Source: Bacillota bacterium (lineage in GTDB: Bacteria; Bacillota; Clostridia; DSM-8532). From it: 8,567 nt of DNA. Below, piece by piece: positions 1-6,216 of this stretch (the first letter of the stretch is position 1; each line of letters begins with the position of its first letter). The notes below the pieces were generated by a model. The model saw only the letters and a program-made list of their open reading frames with translations, made no database searches and was not told the origin of the DNA. The translations under genes and the position numbers were made by a program. The stretch spans positions 1 to 8,567 of the forward strand of contig JAEZBW010000062.1 in the NCBI GenBank assembly GCA_023426765.1, written 5' to 3'.

Positions 1-45
1 GTGGGTACAATCCCCCACTGAAGGACATTTGATAAAATGCTCGCG

Positions 46-97
46 GCGCGTTGCACACAAAACGCGCAAGGTAGGCGCTTTCAGCGCCCGCGTTTTG
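46..97. repeat. GC-rich nested palindrome, possible interspersed repeat unit
   Basis: Seen directly: a 9-base arm at 58-66 (CAAAACGCG) is complementary to 89-97 (CGCGTTTTG). Nested inside it is a 6-bp hairpin, GGCGCT at 74-79 with AGCGCC at 83-88 and a 3-base loop. An alternative overlapping hairpin pairs 46-52 (GCGCGTT) with 61-67 (AACGCGC). A further small inverted repeat (1-5 with 14-18) sits at the window edge. The block is richer in CpG-type GCGC steps than the flanking genes. Inference: this density of nested inverted repeats outside a gene is typical of REP-like or other dispersed palindromic repeats. Only one copy lies in the window, so dispersal cannot be shown, and the repeat may extend beyond the left edge. 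Confidence 0.4.
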
Positions 98-140
98 GCG
101 CACAATTCGCGCAAGCGCTCATTGAATCGGGTGATAAGAT

Positions 141-177
141 AGCCGGGGATTAAAACGCATCCCCGGCTTTTGCTTTT
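141..177 (+). terminator. Rightward intrinsic terminator hairpin overlapping the methyltransferase stop
   Basis: A perfect 10-bp stem, AGCCGGGGAT (141-150) with ATCCCCGGCT (159-168), encloses an 8-base loop and is followed on the plus strand by TTTTGCTTTT-type sequence (T-rich from 167 to 177). The U-rich tail favours termination of a transcript entering from the left. On the minus strand the bases after the hairpin are not a clean U run, so it would be a weaker terminator for the methyltransferase operon, though the stem could still protect its 3' end. The hairpin includes the TAA stop codon (152-150) of the minus-strand gene. No convincing rightward gene is visible in positions 1-140. Confidence 0.6.
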
Positions 178-1106
178 CTGGCCTTCCTGTAACTTTCCCC
201 ATCCTTTTTGCTGAGTGTAATGCTTTGCAGCCCCTGTGCCGTACAAACCTCGAGCATGATATGTCCGCCCCTTACCTGCGGGTGCCTCAGCACCCGGGCG
301 TTGGGTGCAGGGATTTCCTCACGGCAGAGCGCGATATAGGAGAACTTCTCATCTTCAAAGGGGGCTTCCCCGCCTTTCAACTGTCGGTGCAAACGGCTTC
401 TGGAAATACGGCAGGTGAAATGGCACCAGTCTTCCTTCGGTCTTGGGCATTCTCCCTGCCGGGGGCAGGGGGCGGCAATCTTTGCACCTCTTTGCACAAG
501 GTGATTTCGGACTTCCATCAGGGAAGCAAATGCGGCGGGTGTTCCCGGTTCCACCAGAAGCAGAAGTTGTCCTGCCACCTTCCATAGTTTTTCAACTGCA
601 ATCAGCCTGCCCTGAACCGTCATTTCATTCAGCACATAGGCGGCGATGACCAATTCCACCTGTGCAATGGGTTCATCCTGAACCAGATCCTGCTGCAGCC
701 ATTTTGCCGAACGCAACACGGCAGAACCATACTGCATCATCTCTTTTCCGATTTTCAGCATGGCGCTTTCCCGCTCCAGGCAGGTCACACTTTTTAGCTG
801 CAGCAGGCTGTCGGCAGCCCAGGATGCCGCACCCGTCCCTGCACCTGCATCCAGCAATGTTGCAGGACAATATCCGGTAATATCCAGGGCCTGTTCCAGG
901 CTTGAAAAGACAGCCCCATAGGTGGCCGGCATTCGGGCGGCCGCGTAGGCTGAGGCTTCATGATCTCCAGTCAGCAGGCGTTCACCTCTGCCGCTTTGGG
1001 TTCTGTACCGCAGACTGATCGCCTGAGCATCCTGGACCATTTGCCCGGATTGTGCTCCGTTCAGTTGCTGTTCCATCGCTTCGCGAAGAGCCAGTGGAAG
1101 CTCCAT
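150..1106 (-). CDS. Rsm22/METTL17-like small ribosomal subunit methyltransferase-family protein
   Basis: A 318-residue protein resembling the Rsm22 family, whose mitochondrial members (Rsm22, METTL17) assist small-subunit assembly. Seen: the SAM-binding motif I LLDAGAGTGAASWAA (about 84-98), an ALVIAAYVLNE-like motif IV region (151-161), VEPGTPAAF (185-193), a cluster of four cysteines C214, C220, C228 and C232 in the CPRxxxCP...WCHF context, and a basic C-terminal end with SYRKARKAKAGDAF. Known of the family: METTL17 uses a comparable cysteine cluster to hold a 4Fe-4S cluster, and catalytic activity is uncertain for some members. The ATG at 1106 is preceded by GAGAGGAA about 7 bases upstream, so the start is well supported. 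It follows pncB by 102 bases with no clear terminator or promoter between them, so it is probably the last gene of the rluA-type/pncB operon. A target in bacteria is not established from this sequence. Confidence 0.85.
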   Translation of the reverse strand: MELPLALREAMEQQLNGAQSGQMVQDAQAISLRYRTQSGRGERLLTGDHEASAYAAARMPATYGAVFSSLEQALDITGYCPATLLDAGAGTGAASWAADSLLQLKSVTCLERESAMLKIGKEMMQYGSAVLRSAKWLQQDLVQDEPIAQVELVIAAYVLNEMTVQGRLIAVEKLWKVAGQLLLLVEPGTPAAFASLMEVRNHLVQRGAKIAAPCPRQGECPRPKEDWCHFTCRISRSRLHRQLKGGEAPFEDEKFSYIALCREEIPAPNARVLRHPQVRGGHIMLEVCTAQGLQSITLSKKDGESYRKARKAKAGDAF

Positions 1107-1208
1107 TTTCCAGTTCCTCTCTTTTTTACGGATATAACATGTTGTTTCAGCGGTTCTGCTGCAAATGCGGTGCCAGGATGTGCGCGAAGGCTCCTGATAA
1201 ATTCGCTG

Positions 1209-2648
1209 TTACACCGAGAACTTCTTCAGCAGGGCTTCCTTCATCTGCCATAGCGGAAGCGACAGATCCACATAATATTGATGCGGGCTCTCAAAACGCT
1301 TTACTTCATCCCACAGCGTATCGGTCTGCTCTTTGCAATAATCCCGGATATCTTTCAATGACGGGCTTTCGTATACACAGCGGCCGGCATCAAAAATTCT
1401 GGTCAGAAGGCGCCGTGCGCGGTAATTCGTCACCGTCTTCCTCTTCCAGGTGTATTCAGGATCAAATAAATCATAGGGTTGGCTCTCATCAATGATTTCA
1501 TCGTGCAGTGTAAGCACGTCGGCAATCGCCTTCCCGCTCTCATTGTCATACAGCCGCCAGACTTGCTTAAAGCCCGGATTGATGATTTTTTCCACATTCT
1601 CGCTGATCTTGATCCTTGGAACTATCTCCCCGTTTTCCATGACAGCCACAAGCTTGTACACCCCGCCGAACACAGGCTCGGAACGGGAGGTGATCAGCCG
1701 CTCGCCCACACCGAACAGATCCACCTGTGCGCCCTGAATCAGAATGTCCCGGATGATGAACTCATCCAGCGAGTTCGATGCAACGATTTTGCAATCCGGA
1801 AAGCCTGCCGCATCCAGCATTTTGCGCGCTTTTTTCGAAAGATAGGTGATATCGCCCGAGTCGATCCGAATCCCCACCGGTCTGAAGCCCCGGGGAACGA
1901 CTTCTTCCTGGAAAACCTTGATGGCGTTGGGGATGCCTGATTTCAACACGTTATATGTGTCCACAAGCAGTGTGCAGTTGTCGGGATAATGCCTTGCATA
2001 CGCCCTGAAGGATTCCAGCTCGGTAGGGAACAGCTGCACCCAGCTATGGGCCATGGTTCCCATGGCCGGAATGCCAAATTCTCTTTCAGCAATGGTGCAT
2101 GCGGTGCCCATACAGCCCCCAATATATGCAGCGCGAGCGCCATAAATCGCACCGTCATACCCCTGGGCTCTTCTTGAACCGAATTCCATCACTCCGCGGC
2201 CTTCGGCAGCCCGTACAATCCGGTTGGCTTTTGTGGCGATAAGGCTTTGATGGTTGATGGTTAAAAGAACCATGGTCTCCACAAACTGCGCTTCAATAAC
2301 AGGCCCGCGGACGGTGACCACAGGCTGGTTGGGAAAAATGGGCGTGCCTTCGGGCACGGCCCACACATCGCAGGAAAACCGGAAGTCCTTCAGATATTGC
2401 AGAAAATCCTCGCCGAAGAGTTTCTTTGATCGTAAATAGTCGATGTCTTCGTCGGTGAACCTTAAGTTCCTGATATACCGAATCAGCTGCTCCACTCCGG
2501 CCATAATGGCAAAACCGCCATTATCGGGCACTTTGCGGAAAAACATATCGAAGTAGGCTATCTTATCCTTCAGCCCGTTTTTAAAATATCCATTGGCCAT
2601 GGTGATTTCATAGAAATCGGTCAGCATCGTCAGATTCATTTTGTCCAT
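1209..2648 (-). CDS. pncB: Nicotinate phosphoribosyltransferase
   Basis: Joins nicotinate to PRPP with ATP hydrolysis to make nicotinate mononucleotide, the entry step of the Preiss-Handler NAD salvage pathway; a cytoplasmic enzyme. Numbered from the chosen start (479 residues), visible family signatures are LTDFYEITMANGYF near the N-terminus, FGSRRAQGYDGA (156-167), GTMAHSW with the likely phosphorylated histidine H201, RIDSGD (261-266) and the phosphate-binding stretch FGVGERLITS (312-321). Length is normal for the family. Start choice: an ATG at 2684 overlaps the upstream stop as ATGA but adds 12 residues (MNTIMQIKGSDI) without a good ribosome site. The ATG at 2648 has AAGGGAG (2656-2662) 7 bases upstream and yields the usual N-terminus, so it is preferred. 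It lies 32 bases after the pseudouridine synthase stop, which implies cotranscription. Confidence 0.95.
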   Translation of the reverse strand: MDKMNLTMLTDFYEITMANGYFKNGLKDKIAYFDMFFRKVPDNGGFAIMAGVEQLIRYIRNLRFTDEDIDYLRSKKLFGEDFLQYLKDFRFSCDVWAVPEGTPIFPNQPVVTVRGPVIEAQFVETMVLLTINHQSLIATKANRIVRAAEGRGVMEFGSRRAQGYDGAIYGARAAYIGGCMGTACTIAEREFGIPAMGTMAHSWVQLFPTELESFRAYARHYPDNCTLLVDTYNVLKSGIPNAIKVFQEEVVPRGFRPVGIRIDSGDITYLSKKARKMLDAAGFPDCKIVASNSLDEFIIRDILIQGAQVDLFGVGERLITSRSEPVFGGVYKLVAVMENGEIVPRIKISENVEKIINPGFKQVWRLYDNESGKAIADVLTLHDEIIDESQPYDLFDPEYTWKRKTVTNYRARRLLTRIFDAGRCVYESPSLKDIRDYCKEQTDTLWDEVKRFESPHQYYVDLSLPLWQMKEALLKKFSV

Positions 2649-2680
2649 AATATCGCTCCCTTTTATTTGCATGATTGTGT

Positions 2681-3586
2681 TCATAACATTTTATCCAACC
2701 CAAGCGCTGCCATTACCCTTTTCATGTCTTCCGGGATGGGCGCTGTAAGGGTGATTTCCTGTCCTGATGCGGGATGGATGAAGCTTACCGTATGGGAATG
2801 CAGTGCCTGACGATCGATTAGCCCGGTTGGGATTTTTCCGTACAGGGTATCCCCCAAAAGAGGATGACCGACGGCGGCACAATGCACCCGTATTTGATGC
2901 GTTCTCCCGGTAACAATTTGAAAACGGGCCAGGGAGTACCCCTGATTTTCTGCGGCGGTTTTATACAGGGTAAGGCTTTCAGCGCCCTCCGGGTCGGTCA
3001 CGCGCTCGATAATGCTTCCTTCCCTGCGGGCTATGGGCAGGGATATTTCTCCTTCGGGAGGATCAAAGACGCCATGTACAATTCCCAGATAGTTCTTTTG
3101 ATAACTGCGATCCTTCATCCGGTGAATCAAAAAGTCCTGCACATAAGGATTTTTCGCAAAAAGCACAATTCCGGTGGTGTTCGTATCCAGTCTGCCCATC
3201 GGGCGCAGCTTGATCCTTTGGTTCGTGCGCTGAAAATGCCCCATCAGTGCGTTTCCCAGGGTTTTATCGGGGTGTCCGGAGCATGGATGAATCACCATGC
3301 CTGCGGGTTTGTTTAAAGCAATGACCGAATCATCCTCGTACAGGATGTCAACAGGTATATCCTCCGCTGCTATTGTAGAATCCTCTGCGTCAAATTCCAG
3401 GCGCACGCTGACAACATCTCCCTGATGCACCCTGTCTATAAAGCGGATCTGCTTTTCGTTCACCAATATGTTTTGCGTATGCTTCATTCCCTTGAGAAGC
3501 GTATTGGACAGGCAGAGCGTACGCCTTAAGATGTTCCTGAGCTGTGTATTGTCTTCCGCGGGTGATACGATATGCTTTAAAATCAT
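2681..3586 (-). CDS. RluA-family pseudouridine synthase (RluD-like)
   Basis: Isomerises specific uridines to pseudouridine in structured RNA, most often 23S rRNA. The 301-residue protein has an N-terminal S4-like RNA-binding segment (about 15-65, including LRRTLCLSNTLLKGMK and VNEKQIRFIDRVHQGDVV). The catalytic domain carries NKPAGMVIHP (92-101), GRLDTNTTGIVLFAKN with catalytic D134, GRTHQIRVH (227-235) and HPLLGDTLYG (241-250). This is the complete set of RluA-family motifs, so the enzyme should be active. The exact target uridine cannot be told, because this subfamily has several paralogues in Firmicutes. A longer frame begins at a TTG at 3604, but the ATG at 3586 has GAGGA (3592-3596) at good spacing and is preferred. 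It appears to be first in an operon with pncB and the Rsm22-like gene, with a candidate promoter at 3697-3725 giving a leader of about 105 nt. Confidence 0.93.
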   Translation of the reverse strand: MILKHIVSPAEDNTQLRNILRRTLCLSNTLLKGMKHTQNILVNEKQIRFIDRVHQGDVVSVRLEFDAEDSTIAAEDIPVDILYEDDSVIALNKPAGMVIHPCSGHPDKTLGNALMGHFQRTNQRIKLRPMGRLDTNTTGIVLFAKNPYVQDFLIHRMKDRSYQKNYLGIVHGVFDPPEGEISLPIARREGSIIERVTDPEGAESLTLYKTAAENQGYSLARFQIVTGRTHQIRVHCAAVGHPLLGDTLYGKIPTGLIDRQALHSHTVSFIHPASGQEITLTAPIPEDMKRVMAALGLDKML

Positions 3587-3696
3587 GGTTTTCCTCAGCT
3601 GCAAAGCTTTCCGCTGCAGCAGAATGCTTCATAAGCACAAAATTTCCGATGCTGGGTTTGTCCCGGCACCGGATGAGCCACTTCAATCCCCTATGG

Positions 3697-3725
3697 ATTC
3701 TATCAGATCGGAAAGCATTTGAAAA
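3697..3725 (-). promoter_or_regulatory. Candidate sigma-A promoter of the pseudouridine synthase-pncB operon
   Basis: On the minus strand, TAGAAT (3702-3697) is preceded by TGA, giving an extended -10 element (TGn-TAGAAT). TTTTCA (3725-3720) lies 17 bases upstream as a 4-of-6 -35 box. Transcription would start near 3690, about 105 bases before the ATG at 3586. The leader contains a 6-bp hairpin, GCTGCA with TGCAGC, just upstream of the GAGGA ribosome site. A weak GGGG/CCCC stem followed by TTTT lies just after the kinase stop and overlaps the -35 region; it might give partial termination of kinase transcripts. Assigned by eye from consensus only. Confidence 0.5.
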
Positions 3726-3751
3726 GGGGCTGCGCTTACTCCTTCCCCCAT

Positions 3752-6109
3752 TTAGAGGTAGATATCGGATAATTCCATTGCGGTGATGTGTTCCAATTGA
3801 CTTTTTAAGAAGGGTACGGCGTTTCTCTTCTGTACACTGGCAGGTACTTTACGCGCAGGCAGAAAAACCGTAAACACACTGCCCTCTCCCATCCTGCTTT
3901 TCACTGCAACTTCTCCGCCATGCGCTTCAACAATCTGCCTGACAAGCGTCAGTCCAAGGCCGCTGCCTTCAACGTTTCTCGTCAGCGAACTGTCCACCTG
4001 GCCAAAACGCTCAAATATCAGGTCAAATTTATCCTCCGGAATTCCAATGCCCTCATCCTCTATTTCAATGCAGGCCATTCGTTTCTGATGGTGCGTTTTA
4101 AAGGATATCCTGACATAGACTGCCTTTCCGCCCGCAGTAAATTTAATGGCGTTGGATAGCAGGTTCAGAAGCACTCTTTCATATTTTTCATCATCAATGC
4201 CGATGATTCTGCTTTCGGCCGAAGAGGAGAAAACGAGCCGGATCCCTTTCTGCTGGGCGTATACCTGGACGGATTCGGTGATAAGCCTTGTTGTTTGAAC
4301 AATATCGAGGTTCGTCAGGTTCATCTTCATCTTCCCGATGCTGATTTTGTTCACATCCAGCAGATTGTTCACCAGCCTTAACTGGCGGAATGAATTTTGT
4401 TTGATTTTCTTCACATAATCCTTAGCCCTGGCAGGCATCTCATTCCAGCACAGAAGTTCCATGGCCTGGATGGCTGAATTGATCACCGTCAGCGGTGTTT
4501 TGAATTCATGCGTAATGGTGTAAACCAGCTCATCCTTCATTTTTACCAGCCGCTCCACCGCTTCCCGTTGTTCGATTTCATAGGTGATATCGATGGCGGT
4601 GATGATGATTTCTTTGATCTCCTGGCTGCCTCGGATGATGGGCTGAATGACAAGCTTATAAACAATCTTTTTTCCCTCGCGGAGGATTTCATAATTATGA
4701 AAAACGGTTTCCCGCTTTTTTTCCATTTCAGCAAAAACCTTTTTAAACTCTTCCTGTTTTAACTCGAGGGCTGACTGCAGTTTCAGAAAAACCTGCCTGT
4801 TCAGCTCACTATCCGGGTGAATCTCCTTTTCCAGCGGAGTTCCTTTTGCAACCGTCGTAAGGATATTGAAGGAGTTTCTGTTCAAACCCTGGCAGTTAAA
4901 CTCCGGGTAAGAAAAATAAATGATGGGCAGGCCAAGCTTATCAAATATATCATAATATAAATCTCTTTGCTGCTGCAGTTCTCTTTCGTGATTCACCCGG
5001 TCGGTGACCAGCCGAATACACAGAATGGCCATTTTCAGCTTATGCCCGGCATCGTACAGGGGTGAGCCGCTGACCGAAAGATGATCTTCCCCATTCTGAT
5101 GTCTTAGGGTATAGAGAAGCTGCTCATATTGCTGGCCTCTTCTGATTCTGGTTATGGGCAGGTTCTTAGGACTGACTGGGTTCCCGTCCCTGTCATAAAA
5201 ACTGAAATTTTTGATCTTCTCGGGATTCTGAGGCGGAATTCCCAGGGCATTAAAGAAATCCGCCGTATGCTTGTTCACCAGTGTGGTGATCCCATCATGA
5301 CTGTAATCTTCAATATATAAACCGTCGGAGACATTATCAAAGATCGCCTGGAGCTGCTGATTTTTATGATGAATGGTTTTTGCCTGTTCCTCAAGCCTGA
5401 GCCTGTTCAATACGACTTCCGTCACTTCCCGGACCACCAGGACGATGTATTTGATGACCAAATCTTCCCGGATGGGCGCAAGGATGATATCCCAATAGGT
5501 CACGCCCAGGGAAGGGAAATCATATCGTAACTCATGGACATGATTGGATTCCTCGGAGAAGGGCATCATATTGCGGAACTGTTCAAAGGACATTCCGCCG
5601 AAGCGATCGAAAACCCCGGAAATCGTATCCCCAATACAGCTTTCGCTTTCGTTGTAAAACCTGTCGGTAAAATCAGTGACATATTTATTCGCTTTCAGGA
5701 CGGTAAACTGATCGGCACATAAAATCAAAAATCCCGTATCACTGTTTGCATGGAGATGCTGCAGAAAATTAAAAATCCTTTGAAGAAGATCGGTACTCTT
5801 TCTGATGAATGATACGACCTGGCAATCGCTGTGTCCTTCGGATTGTACGGATATCTTTACTTTTATCGCCGTAAGATCCTTTGAAAAAATAAAGCATTCC
5901 TCCGCCTTTTCAGGCAGCTCACCATTTACCGGAACCCAGGCTGATTTCAGCTTTTTAGTCAGAAATTCCGGAAAGCTCAGCCCTCGGATATCTTCATCCA
6001 GATAACCGGTGAAGTCTGTAAAGCTTTTGTTGACAGAGATCATCTTCCCATTGCGGATATATGCTTCGGGAACGATAGAGGGGTCACTATTGCTGAAAAA
6101 AGAATCCAT
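3752..6109 (-). CDS. Soluble multi-PAS sensor histidine kinase, orphan
   Basis: A 785-residue histidine kinase that should sense a cytoplasmic signal and autophosphorylate. The N-terminal PAS domain (about 10-105) contains NGKMISVNKSFTDFTGY. PAS-like regions follow at about 118-230, 255-372 and 383-515, with helical linkers at 232-255 and 373-388. The HisKA domain (520-590) has THEFKTPL with the phospho-acceptor H534. The HATPase domain shows the N box LLNLLSNAIKFT (N653), G1 box EDEGIGI (D685), an F box at about 698-703 and G2 box GSGLGL (715-720), all intact. No hydrophobic stretch is long enough to span a membrane and there is no signal peptide or receiver domain. The ATG at 6109 has AGGAG with a further AAGG just before it, so the start is secure. 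It follows the ABC-F stop by 107 bases and may be partly cotranscribed with it. No response regulator lies in the window, so its partner and signal are unknown. Confidence 0.92.
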   Translation of the reverse strand: MDSFFSNSDPSIVPEAYIRNGKMISVNKSFTDFTGYLDEDIRGLSFPEFLTKKLKSAWVPVNGELPEKAEECFIFSKDLTAIKVKISVQSEGHSDCQVVSFIRKSTDLLQRIFNFLQHLHANSDTGFLILCADQFTVLKANKYVTDFTDRFYNESESCIGDTISGVFDRFGGMSFEQFRNMMPFSEESNHVHELRYDFPSLGVTYWDIILAPIREDLVIKYIVLVVREVTEVVLNRLRLEEQAKTIHHKNQQLQAIFDNVSDGLYIEDYSHDGITTLVNKHTADFFNALGIPPQNPEKIKNFSFYDRDGNPVSPKNLPITRIRRGQQYEQLLYTLRHQNGEDHLSVSGSPLYDAGHKLKMAILCIRLVTDRVNHERELQQQRDLYYDIFDKLGLPIIYFSYPEFNCQGLNRNSFNILTTVAKGTPLEKEIHPDSELNRQVFLKLQSALELKQEEFKKVFAEMEKKRETVFHNYEILREGKKIVYKLVIQPIIRGSQEIKEIIITAIDITYEIEQREAVERLVKMKDELVYTITHEFKTPLTVINSAIQAMELLCWNEMPARAKDYVKKIKQNSFRQLRLVNNLLDVNKISIGKMKMNLTNLDIVQTTRLITESVQVYAQQKGIRLVFSSSAESRIIGIDDEKYERVLLNLLSNAIKFTAGGKAVYVRISFKTHHQKRMACIEIEDEGIGIPEDKFDLIFERFGQVDSSLTRNVEGSGLGLTLVRQIVEAHGGEVAVKSRMGEGSVFTVFLPARKVPASVQKRNAVPFLKSQLEHITAMELSDIYL

Positions 6110-6162
6110 AACCTTCTCCTGACATTGGGTACAGTGAATGGGTTGATTTTCTTTCTGATCAT

Positions 6163-6171
6163 TCTATACCA
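6163..6171 (-). promoter_or_regulatory. Possible extended -10 element upstream of the kinase gene
   Basis: In the 107-base gap between the ABC-F stop and the kinase start, the minus strand reads TGG-TATAGA(AT), an extended -10-like element about 55 bases before the kinase ATG. No good -35 box lies 16-18 bases upstream. The gap also lacks a convincing terminator: only a 4-bp CAGG/TCTG stem before a short T run follows the ABC-F stop. Read-through from the ABC-F promoter and a weak internal start are therefore both possible. Confidence 0.25.
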
Positions 6172-6216
6172 CAAAAAACCAAAACCTATCAGGAAAACGA
6201 AAACAGATACACCTGG

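Noticed and set aside
1..139. Open frames on both strands reaching the left edge (plus frame ending in TAG at 140-142; minus frame running off the edge)
   Set aside because: The sequence is a GC-rich palindromic block that leaves frames open by chance on both strands. Neither has a clear start or family resemblance, although a partial gene end cannot be excluded without more sequence.
1479..1940. Plus-strand frame of 153 codons inside pncB
   Set aside because: It lies wholly antisense to a gene with full family motifs and has no recognisable domain of its own.
2864..3316. Plus-strand frame of 150 codons inside the pseudouridine synthase gene
   Set aside because: Antisense shadow of a well-supported gene. 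No ribosome site or family signature.
3390..3686. Minus-strand frame of 98 codons overlapping the pseudouridine synthase start and leader
   Set aside because: Out of frame with the catalytic gene, no family resemblance, and it overlaps the predicted leader and real N-terminus.
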